A DNA stretch of 6,531 nucleotides from Pseudomonadota bacterium (GTDB lineage Bacteria > Pseudomonadota > Alphaproteobacteria > Acetobacterales > Acetobacteraceae). The notes beneath the pieces are model-generated. The model made no database searches, had not been told where the DNA came from, and saw nothing but the letters and a program-made list of their open reading frames with translations. This document shows positions 1-5,362 of this stretch, in pieces (the first letter of the stretch is position 1; each line of letters begins with the position of its first letter). Both the position numbers and the translations under genes were made by a program. The stretch spans positions 1 to 6,531 of the forward strand of contig JAKAZX010000235.1 in assembly GCA_021826485.1 (NCBI GenBank), in the 5' to 3' direction.

Positions 1-234
1 GGCAGTGGCGCGGTGCGCATCGGCCGCGCTGAGCGGCGCGATCTCCACCTCAAGCCCGTCGATCAATGCCTGTATCCTCGCGCCAATCCGGCGGTGCTGT
101 GCGACGATCAGCACCTCCGCGAGCGTTGCCGCCGACAGGATGAGCGGATGCGTGGCCAATACCTGCGCACAGGCACGTCCGGCATCCTCACCTTGCACAA
201 CCGCCAGCAGCGCGGAGGAGTCCAGCGCGATCAC
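1..234 (-). CDS. vapC: PIN-domain (VapC-like) toxin, 3' end cut off by the window edge
   Basis: This is the toxin of a type II toxin-antitoxin pair; PIN-domain toxins are Mg-dependent ribonucleases that usually cut tRNA, rRNA or mRNA and are held inactive by their antitoxin. The start is a GTG at 234-232 that overlaps the antitoxin TGA in GTGA, so translation is probably coupled. The 78 visible residues stay open to the window edge and begin (M)IALDSSALLAV. This is the PIN beta-1 motif, with the first acidic metal ligand at D5. LSAATLAEVL (33-42) carries the second at E40. The last conserved acidic motif, usually G-D-C/S-x-x-Y-A-x-A, would lie beyond the edge; VapC proteins are about 130 residues, so some 50 are missing. 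No strong Shine-Dalgarno precedes the GTG. Family is fairly sure; the exact RNA target cannot be read. Confidence 0.85.
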   Translation of the reverse strand, partial: MIALDSSALLAVVQGEDAGRACAQVLATHPLILSAATLAEVLIVAQHRRIGARIQALIDGLEVEIAPLSAADAHRATA

Positions 235-488
235 GCCGGCAAGCCATCGTCGTCGTACAGAAAGTCCTGGCTGCGCGCGGCATCCGATCCGGGTGCGATC
301 TCCGCGGCCGCCAGCGCGGCCACGGCAGTGATCAGCGCCATCCGCGCCACCGCGTCGATCGTCTTGCGCACCGGTTGCAGACGCACCACGGGCTTGCCGT
401 GGCGCGTGAGTACGACCTCCTCGCCACCCTCCGCGCGGCTCACCAGTTCCGTGAGGGTCGCCTTGGCGTCGCTGACGGAAACTTCCAT
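231..488 (-). CDS. Phd/YefM-type antitoxin of a type II toxin-antitoxin pair
   Basis: An 85-residue antitoxin that would neutralise the PIN toxin encoded directly after it and repress the shared promoter. The N-terminal half shows the Phd/YefM DNA-binding fold: MEVSVSDAKATLTELVSRAE (1-20), then GEEVVLTRHGKPVVRLQPV (22-40), whose TRHGKPVVRL segment is the family hallmark. An alanine-rich linker (about 45-65) leads to an acidic, aromatic tail, SQDFLYDDDGLPA (73-85), typical of the toxin-binding end in antitoxins paired with PIN toxins. The ATG at 488-486 follows a GAAG-type Shine-Dalgarno about 6 nt upstream. The open frame continues far upstream antisense inside puuE, but that extension is spurious. 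The pair could equally be called VapB. Expression is probably autoregulated through the repeat array at 511-546. Confidence 0.9.
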   Translation of the reverse strand: MEVSVSDAKATLTELVSRAEGGEEVVLTRHGKPVVRLQPVRKTIDAVARMALITAVAALAAAEIAPGSDAARSQDFLYDDDGLPA

Positions 489-510
489 GATTTTCTTCGC
501 CTGGATGCGC

Positions 511-546
511 CCGATGTCCAGAAAATGGACCAAACGCTGGTCCAAA
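511..546 (-). promoter_or_regulatory. Three phased TGGWCCA operator sites upstream of the antitoxin
   Basis: On the minus strand three 12-nt units follow each other without gaps: TTTGGACCAGCG (546-535), TTTGGTCCATTT (534-523) and TCTGGACATCGG (522-511). The core TGGWCCA is a palindrome around its central W. Two copies are perfect (plus-strand 538-544 and 526-532) and one is degenerate (514-520). Their centres, 541, 529 and 517, are exactly 12 bp apart. A further half-match, TGGA at 502-505, falls on the same phase. The array is about 48% GC in a roughly 70% GC context. From memory, the E. coli YefM-YoeB operator also uses palindromic cores about 12 bp apart, so autorepression by this antitoxin is a reasonable inference. 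Alternatively the two perfect copies form a 7-bp stem with a 5-nt loop followed by ATTTT, a weak terminator for puuE. Confidence 0.6.
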
Positions 547-550
547 TCAA
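522..550 (-). promoter_or_regulatory. Candidate sigma-70-type promoter of the toxin-antitoxin operon
   Basis: On the minus strand TTGATT (550-545, four of six matches to TTGACA) is followed 17 nt later by CATTTT (527-522). The latter matches TATAAT at only three positions, but these include the key second A and last T. The spacer is filled by the two perfect TGGWCCA sites, so a bound antitoxin would block RNA polymerase. The implied transcript would have a leader of roughly 27 nt before the ATG at 488. The match is moderate and rests partly on position. Confidence 0.4.
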
Positions 551-559
551 GAGGTCGCC

Positions 560-1483
560 TCACCCCGCCCGATGCTCCCGCTGCCAGTGGCGCGCGATCT
601 CCAGCCGTGTCGCCGTCCAGACGCCTGCGTGGCCCTGCACATAGTCCAGGAACCGGGCCAGCGCCGCCGTGCGGCCCGGCCGGCCGGCGAGGCGGCAGTG
701 CAGGCCGACCGACATCATCTTCGGCGCGCCGGCGAGCCCCTCGGCATACAGCACGTCGAAACTGTCGCGCAGATAGGTGAAGAACTGGTCGCCCGAATTG
801 AAGCCTTGGGCGCTGGCGAAGCGCATGTCGTTGGCATCCAGCGTGTACGGCACGACGAGCTGGTGGCGTCCGCCGGGCGCGGTGATCCAGTACGGCAGGT
901 CGTCGGCATAGGAATCCGCGGTGTAGGCGAAGCCGCCTTCCTCCATCACCAGATCGGTCGTGTTCGCCGAGCTGCGGCCGGTGTACCAGCCGAGCGGGCG
1001 GGCGCCGGTCGCCTCGGTGTGCAGGCGGATCGCCTCGTGCAGATGCGCGCGTTCCTGTTCGCGCGGCACGTCGCGATAGTCGATCCATTTCAGGCCGTGG
1101 CAGGCGATTTCCCAGCCGGCTTCCCGCATCGCCGCCACCTGCTCCGGCCCGCGCTGCAAGGCGGTCGCGACGCCGTACACGGTCACCGGGAAGCGCCGCG
1201 CGGTGAACAGGCGCCACAGCCGCCAGAACCCGGCGCGGGCGCCGTATTCGTACATGCTCTCGATGTTCATGTGGCGCTGGCCCGGCCAGGGCACCGCGCC
1301 GACCACCTCGGACAGGAACGCCTCCGACGACGCGTCGCCGTGCAGGATGCAGTTTTCGCCGCCTTCCTCGTAGTTCACCACCACCTGCACCGCGATCGCG
1401 GCGCCGCCCGGCCAGCGCGGATCGGGCGGCGTGCGGCCATGGCCGCGCAGGTCGCGGGGATAGGGAATGGGTGGACTGCTCAT
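560..1483 (-). CDS. puuE: Allantoinase PuuE (polysaccharide-deacetylase family)
   Basis: This cytosolic enzyme opens the ring of allantoin to give allantoate in purine and urate breakdown. PuuE is an allantoinase recruited from the NodB/CE4 polysaccharide deacetylase fold and unrelated to the amidohydrolase allantoinases AllB/PucH. The 307-residue length matches the family. Hallmarks are YPRDLRGHGRTPPDPRWP (8-25), VVNYEEGGE (35-43) where deacetylases have TFDDG, RHMNIESMYEYGARAGFWR (70-88), CHGLKWIDY (128-136), GWYTGR (165-170), PYTLDANDMRF (212-222) and GLHCRLAGRPGR (260-271). The loss of the TFDDG aspartates and second zinc histidine agrees with the reported metal independence of PuuE. The ATG at 1483 is chosen for its GGGAGG Shine-Dalgarno and family length; the 61 extra upstream codons of open frame lack similarity. 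The gene is divergent from the araD1 operon. No other urate genes are adjacent. Confidence 0.92.
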   Translation of the reverse strand: MSSPPIPYPRDLRGHGRTPPDPRWPGGAAIAVQVVVNYEEGGENCILHGDASSEAFLSEVVGAVPWPGQRHMNIESMYEYGARAGFWRLWRLFTARRFPVTVYGVATALQRGPEQVAAMREAGWEIACHGLKWIDYRDVPREQERAHLHEAIRLHTEATGARPLGWYTGRSSANTTDLVMEEGGFAYTADSYADDLPYWITAPGGRHQLVVPYTLDANDMRFASAQGFNSGDQFFTYLRDSFDVLYAEGLAGAPKMMSVGLHCRLAGRPGRTAALARFLDYVQGHAGVWTATRLEIARHWQREHRAG

Positions 1484-1489
1484 CTTGGG

Positions 1490-1495
1490 CCTCCC
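1490..1495 (-). promoter_or_regulatory. Ribosome binding site that fixes the puuE start
   Basis: The minus strand reads GGGAGG here, 6 nt before the ATG at 1483. It favours that start over the longer open frame that continues upstream. Confidence 0.8.
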
Positions 1496-1556
1496 GGATG
1501 CCGGCCGGTCTGTGTCATGGTCGCGCCGCCGCCGGCAAGCGGCCTGGAACGACGGG

Positions 1557-1561
1557 GGAGG
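1557..1561 (+). promoter_or_regulatory. Ribosome binding site that fixes the araD1 start
   Basis: GGAGG, inside a purine-rich GGGGGAGGGGAAG run, lies 7 nt before the ATG at 1569. It selects this start over the open frame that extends 34 codons further upstream into puuE. Confidence 0.8.
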
Positions 1562-1568
1562 GGAAGCC

Positions 1569-2558
1569 ATGCTGCATCTGGCGCAGGTCCGCAATCCGGA
1601 CGGCAGCCGCGCGGTGGTCGCGGTGACCGCGCAGGCGGCGCGGGTGGTGCCCGGCTTCGCCACCACCTATGCGCTGGCGCAGGCCGCCATCCGCGCCGGC
1701 GGGGGCCTGGCGGAGGTGGTGGCGGCGGCCGGGCAGGGGCCGGCGGCCGATCTGGACGCGGCGCTGGCGGAAGGGCGCGTGCTGGCGCCGATCGACCACC
1801 CAGACCCGGCGCACATGCTGGTCACCGGCACCGGGCTGTCGCATCTCGGCAGTGCCGAGGGGCGCGACAAGATGCACAAGGACCTCGCCGATCCCGCCAA
1901 GCTGTCCGATTCGATGAAGATGTTCCGCATGGGGCTGGACGGCGGCAAGCCCGCGCCCGGCGCCCGCGGCGTGCAGCCGGAGTGGTTCTACAAGGGCGAC
2001 GGCAGCATCGTCGTGGGACCGGGCCAGCCGCTCACCTCCCCCGATTTCGCACTCGACGGCGGCGAGGAGCCGGAGATCGTCGGCCTCTATCTGATCGGGC
2101 CGGACGGCACGCCCTGCCGGCTCGGCTTCGTGCTCGGCAACGAGTTCTCTGACCACGTGACGGAGCGGCAGAACTACCTCTATCTCGCGCATTCCAAGCT
2201 GCGCGTCTGCGCGCTCGGCGGGGAGGTGCTGACCGGCGCGCTGCCCGGCGACCTGCGCGGCACCTCGCGCATCCGCCGCGACGGGCGCGTGGTGTGGGAA
2301 AAGCCGTTCCTGTCCGGCGAGGACAACATGTCCCACAGCATCGCCAACCTTGAGGCGCATCACTTCAAATATCCGCTGTTCCGCCGGCCGGGCGACGTGC
2401 ACGCGCATTTCTTCGGCACGGCGACGCTGTCGTTCTCCGACGGGGTCAGGACCGAGACCGGCGACGTGTTCGAGATCGAGGCCGCGCCGTTCCGCCTGAA
2501 GCTGCGCAATCCGCTCGCGGTCGCGGCGCAGCCCTGGGCGCATATCCGGCCACTGTGA
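1569..2558 (+). CDS. araD1: AraD1/GguC-type protein with fumarylacetoacetate-hydrolase fold, putative 2-keto-3-deoxypentonate dehydratase
   Basis: A 329-residue protein of the AraD1/GguC branch of the fumarylacetoacetate hydrolase superfamily, likely cytosolic and metal-dependent. Family members occur in oxidative pentose and uronate gene clusters. The predicted role is dehydration of 2-keto-3-deoxy-L-arabonate to alpha-ketoglutarate semialdehyde, in place of the DHDPS-type dehydratase. Recognisable blocks are LVTGTGLSHLGSAEGRDKMH (84-103), PEWFYKGDGSIV (137-148), GEEPEIVGLYLI (165-176) with the probable acidic metal ligands, LGFVLGNEFSDHVTE (185-199), YLAHSKLR (205-212) and GDVHAHFFGTATLSFSDG (275-292). 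Other fumarylacetoacetate-hydrolase-fold enzymes in pentose or rhamnose pathways are hydrolases of 2,4-diketo acids, so the reaction is not certain. It is first in the operon; the substrate of the aldehyde dehydrogenase 31 bp downstream is the product predicted here, which supports the assignment. Confidence 0.82.
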   Translation: MLHLAQVRNPDGSRAVVAVTAQAARVVPGFATTYALAQAAIRAGGGLAEVVAAAGQGPAADLDAALAEGRVLAPIDHPDPAHMLVTGTGLSHLGSAEGRDKMHKDLADPAKLSDSMKMFRMGLDGGKPAPGARGVQPEWFYKGDGSIVVGPGQPLTSPDFALDGGEEPEIVGLYLIGPDGTPCRLGFVLGNEFSDHVTERQNYLYLAHSKLRVCALGGEVLTGALPGDLRGTSRIRRDGRVVWEKPFLSGEDNMSHSIANLEAHHFKYPLFRRPGDVHAHFFGTATLSFSDGVRTETGDVFEIEAAPFRLKLRNPLAVAAQPWAHIRPL

Positions 2559-2589
2559 CGGCGCGCAACTTTCACATGAGGATCAAGCG

Positions 2590-4026
2590 ATGAGCCACGC
2601 CAATCTGATCGCCGGCGAATGGGTGCACGGCAGCGACGCCGTGCGCAACATCAACCCGTCCGACACCACCGACCTGGTCGGCGAGTACGACCGCGCCAGC
2701 GCGGCACAGGTGGAGGATGCGATCGCCGCCGCGCGCGCCGCCGCGCCGGCCTGGGCGCGCACCACCGTCCAGCAGCGCGCCGAACTGCTGGAGAAGGTGG
2801 GGCTGGAGATCATGGCAAGGCGCGGCGAGCTCGCCGACCTGCTGGCGCGCGAGGAAGGCAAGACGCTGCCGGAAGCCGCCGGCGAGGTCGGGCGTGCCGG
2901 CCAGATCTTCAAGTTCTTCGCCGGCGAAGTGCTGCGCATTCCCGGGGAGCGTCTCGGCTCCGTCCGGCCGGGCATCGATGTGGAGATCACGCGCGAGCCG
3001 GTGGGCGTGGTCGGCCTGATCACGCCGTGGAACTTCCCGATCGCCATTCCGGCGTGGAAGGTCGCGCCCGCGCTCGCCTACGGCAACTGCGTCGTGCTGA
3101 AGCCCGCCGAACTCGTGCCGGGCTGCGCCTGGGCGCTCGCCGACATCATCCATCGCGCGGGCTTCCCGCCCGGCGTGTTCAACCTCGTGGTCGGCCGCGG
3201 CTCCGTGGTGGGTGAGAAACTGGTGTCGGACAGTCGCATCGACGCGATCAGCTTCACCGGTTCGGTGCCCACCGGCCGCGGCATCCTGGAAAAGGCGGCG
3301 AAGCGCGGCGCCAAGGTGCAGCTTGAGATGGGCGGCAAGAACCCGCTGGTGGTGCTGGCCGATGCGGACATGGAAACCGCCGTGCGCTGCGCGCTGGATG
3401 GCGCCTTCTTCGCGACCGGCCAGCGCTGCACCGCATCTTCCCGCCTGATCGTCGAACAGGCGGTGCACGACAAGTTCGTCGCCGGCCTGACCGAGGCGCT
3501 GCGCAAGCAGGTGGTGGACGACGCGCGCAAGCAGGGCACCACGATCGGCCCGGTGGTCGATCAGAACCAGCTCGACCAGGACATGCGCTATGTCGATATC
3601 GGCAAGCAGGAAGGGGCGCGGCTGGTGGTCGGCGGGGAACGGCTGAACCGGGAAAAGAGCGGCTACTACCTCGCCCCGGCGCTGTTCGACAACACGCGCA
3701 ACGACATGCGCATCAACCGGGAGGAGATCTTCGGCCCGGTCGCATCGGTGATCCCGGTGAAGGACTATGACGAGGCGCTGGCGGTCGCCAACGACACCAG
3801 CTTCGGCCTGTGCTCCGGCGTGGTCACCACGTCGCTGAAGAAGGCCGCGCATTTCCGCCGCAACGTGGAGACCGGCATGGTCATGGTGAACCTGCCGACC
3901 GCCGGCGTCGATTACCACGTGCCGTTCGGCGGCCGGAAGGGATCGAGCTACGGTTCGCGCGAACAGGGGCGTTACGCGGTCGAGTTCTACACGCAGGTCA
4001 AGACGGCGTACGTGATGCAGAGCTGA
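2590..4026 (+). CDS. Aldehyde dehydrogenase, probable alpha-ketoglutarate semialdehyde (2,5-dioxovalerate) dehydrogenase
   Basis: An NAD(P)-dependent cytosolic aldehyde dehydrogenase of 478 residues, the usual superfamily length. It oxidises an aldehyde to the acid through a cysteine thioester. All key residues are present: N148 in TPWNFPIA (145-152), K171 and E174 in VLKPAE for cofactor ribose and phosphate, the SFTGS turn (221-225), general base E246 in LEMGGKN (245-251), nucleophile C280 in GQRCTASSR (277-285) and E379 in EEIFGP (378-383). PFGGRKGSSYG (445-455) closes the active-site region. Overall it resembles the succinate-semialdehyde-like branch that includes Azospirillum alpha-ketoglutarate semialdehyde dehydrogenase. 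Next to an AraD1-like gene, conversion of alpha-ketoglutarate semialdehyde to alpha-ketoglutarate is the best guess. GAGGA lies 7 nt before the ATG. Succinate semialdehyde or another aldehyde substrate cannot be excluded from sequence alone. Confidence 0.9.
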   Translation: MSHANLIAGEWVHGSDAVRNINPSDTTDLVGEYDRASAAQVEDAIAAARAAAPAWARTTVQQRAELLEKVGLEIMARRGELADLLAREEGKTLPEAAGEVGRAGQIFKFFAGEVLRIPGERLGSVRPGIDVEITREPVGVVGLITPWNFPIAIPAWKVAPALAYGNCVVLKPAELVPGCAWALADIIHRAGFPPGVFNLVVGRGSVVGEKLVSDSRIDAISFTGSVPTGRGILEKAAKRGAKVQLEMGGKNPLVVLADADMETAVRCALDGAFFATGQRCTASSRLIVEQAVHDKFVAGLTEALRKQVVDDARKQGTTIGPVVDQNQLDQDMRYVDIGKQEGARLVVGGERLNREKSGYYLAPALFDNTRNDMRINREEIFGPVASVIPVKDYDEALAVANDTSFGLCSGVVTTSLKKAAHFRRNVETGMVMVNLPTAGVDYHVPFGGRKGSSYGSREQGRYAVEFYTQVKTAYVMQS

Positions 4027-4037
4027 ACGGCGTGGAC

Positions 4038-4493
4038 ATGACGGAGCGGCGGCCGCAGCCGGAGACACGCGCCGCCTATTGCCGGTTCACCCATATCCCG
4101 ACGCGCTGGATCGACAACGACGCCTACCGGCACGTCAACAACGTCGTGTACTATGCGTTCTTCGACACCGCGGTGAACCGGCTGCTGATCGAAGGCGGCG
4201 TGCTGGACATCGAACGCAGCCCGGTGATCGGCCTGGTGGTGGAAACCGCCTGCCGCTATTTCAGCCCGATCGCGTTTCCGGACGACGTGCATGCCGGGGT
4301 GCGCGTCGCGCATCTCGGCACGTCCAGCGTGCGCTACGAGGTTGGGCTGTTCCGCAACGATGCCGACATCGCCTCCGCTCAGGGGCATTTCGTGCATGTC
4401 TATGTCGAGCGCGACAGCAGCCGCCCGACGCCGCTGCCGGCGGCGCTGCGCGACCTGCTGCGGCCGCTGCTGCGACCCGCCGGCGGCGCATGA
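4038..4493 (+). CDS. Hotdog-fold acyl-CoA thioesterase (4-hydroxybenzoyl-CoA thioesterase/YbgC type)
   Basis: A 151-residue single hotdog domain that should hydrolyse an acyl-CoA thioester in the cytosol; such proteins are usually dimers or tetramers. The signature is RWIDNDAYRHVNNVVYYAFFD (23-43). D26 or D28 sits where the catalytic aspartate of 4HBT-type enzymes lies, and HVNN (32-35) lies at the start of the hotdog helix. The final strand is AQGHFVHVYVER (114-125). The start at 4038 lies 11 bp after the aldehyde dehydrogenase stop. No clear Shine-Dalgarno is present, so translation may depend on ribosomes finishing the upstream gene. An in-frame GTG at 4032 is an alternative start. The stop overlaps the next ATG in ATGA. 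The substrate is unknown, and a thioester step is not expected in the pentose route suggested by the two genes before it. Confidence 0.88.
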   Translation: MTERRPQPETRAAYCRFTHIPTRWIDNDAYRHVNNVVYYAFFDTAVNRLLIEGGVLDIERSPVIGLVVETACRYFSPIAFPDDVHAGVRVAHLGTSSVRYEVGLFRNDADIASAQGHFVHVYVERDSSRPTPLPAALRDLLRPLLRPAGGA

Positions 4494-5362
4494 AGCCCGC
4501 GCCGTTCCGCTACCGCGCGGCGCGCAGCCTGGAGGAGGCGGCGGCGACCCTCGCCGCGGAGGGTGACGGCGCGAAGCTGCTGGCAGGCGGCCAGAGCCTC
4601 GTGCCGATGCTCAATTTCCGTCTGGTGCGGCCGGCGCTGCTGCTCGACCTCAACCGCATCCCCGGTCTCGACGGCATCGCCGAGACCGCGGAGGGATTGT
4701 CCATCGGCGCGATGGCGCGGCACCGGGCGCTGGAAACGTCGTCGCTGGTCGCACGGCATTTTCCCGTGCTTGCCGCGGCGATGCCGCTGATCGCGCATCT
4801 CGCCATCCGCAACCGGGGCACGCTCGGCGGCAGCATCGCGCATGCCGATCCGGCGGCGGAACTGCCGATGCTCGCCCTGCTGCTCGACGCGCGCATCCAC
4901 ACGCACACGCCGGCCGGCCCGCGCACGCATGATGCGGGGTCGTTCTTCGTCTCGGCCCTCGCCACGGCGCTGCGGGCGGATGAGATCGTCACCCGCATCG
5001 ACCTGCCGTTCCTGCCGCCCGGCAGCGGCTGGGGGTTCGAGGAACTGGCCCGCCGACACGGCGACTTTGCCCTTGCCGCGGTCGCCGTCACGCTGTCGGC
5101 CGCGCAGGGGCGGATGCGCCGCGTGCGCATCGCGCTGATGGGCGTCGGCGACACGCCGCTGCGCGCCCATGCGGCGGAAGCGGCGCTGGAGGGTGCGGCC
5201 TTCGGCCAGGACGCGATCGCCGTCGCCGTCGCCGCGCTGCGCGCCGGCATCGCCCCGCACGGCGACCTGCACGCATCCGGCGACTACCGCCGCCACCTCG
5301 CCGGCGTGCTGGCCGCCCGCGCGCTCGCGGCGGCGTGGCAGCGGGCGACCGCCGCCGCCTAG
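4490..5362 (+). CDS. coxM: FAD-binding (medium, CoxM-type) subunit of a xanthine dehydrogenase-family molybdenum hydroxylase
   Basis: A 290-residue flavoprotein subunit that passes electrons from the iron-sulfur subunit (CoxS) to an external acceptor within an S-M-L molybdenum hydroxylase. The FAD site is intact: AGGQSLVPMLNFRL (32-45) and the pyrophosphate-binding RNRGTLGGSIAHADPAAELP (107-126). The C-terminal CO dehydrogenase flavoprotein domain starts near 180, with EELARRHGDFALAAVAV (184-200). Its length is normal for stand-alone M subunits. It begins inside the thioesterase stop (ATGA), so it is translationally coupled. It is the last gene of the operon, and no S or L subunit gene is in the window; these must be elsewhere if the enzyme is active. 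The family assignment is sure, but the substrate (CO, xanthine, nicotinate, aldehydes or others) is set by the L subunit and cannot be read here. Confidence 0.92.
   Translation: MKPAPFRYRAARSLEEAAATLAAEGDGAKLLAGGQSLVPMLNFRLVRPALLLDLNRIPGLDGIAETAEGLSIGAMARHRALETSSLVARHFPVLAAAMPLIAHLAIRNRGTLGGSIAHADPAAELPMLALLLDARIHTHTPAGPRTHDAGSFFVSALATALRADEIVTRIDLPFLPPGSGWGFEELARRHGDFALAAVAVTLSAAQGRMRRVRIALMGVGDTPLRAHAAEAALEGAAFGQDAIAVAVAALRAGIAPHGDLHASGDYRRHLAGVLAARALAAAWQRATAAA

Larger units (their letters stand above)
1484..1568. promoter_or_regulatory. Divergent intergenic region between puuE and the araD1 operon
   Basis: These 85 bp must hold the 5' signals for both divergent transcripts unless their promoters lie inside the coding regions. 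Each end carries a good Shine-Dalgarno. I see no convincing -10/-35 pair and no inverted repeat beyond short GC-only ones such as CCGGCCGG (1501-1508 region). Shared regulation of the two directions is possible, but nothing visible proves it. Confidence 0.45.

Noticed and set aside
489..1217. N-terminal extension of the antitoxin frame into puuE
   Set aside because: The extra 243 residues are a shadow of puuE on the same strand in another frame; family length and the GAAG ribosome site support the ATG at 488.
1501..1545. Short GC-only inverted repeats in the puuE-araD1 gap
   Set aside because: Repeats such as CCGGCCGG and GCCGC/GCGGC are expected by chance at this GC content and do not line up with any promoter element.
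572..2152. Long plus-strand open frame of 526 codons across puuE and into araD1
   Set aside because: It lies antisense to puuE and out of frame with araD1, is rich in Arg/Ala/Gly, and shows no recognisable domain. High third-position GC leaves such frames open by chance.
1515..2543. Minus-strand open frame of 342 codons
   Set aside because: Antisense shadow of araD1; its His/Arg/Ala-rich composition has no family signal, while the plus strand encodes a clear AraD1-like protein.
2572..4068. Minus-strand open frame of 498 codons covering the whole aldehyde dehydrogenase gene
   Set aside because: Perfect shadow of a gene with all catalytic residues; the antisense product has no motifs and an odd Arg/His/Asp-rich composition.
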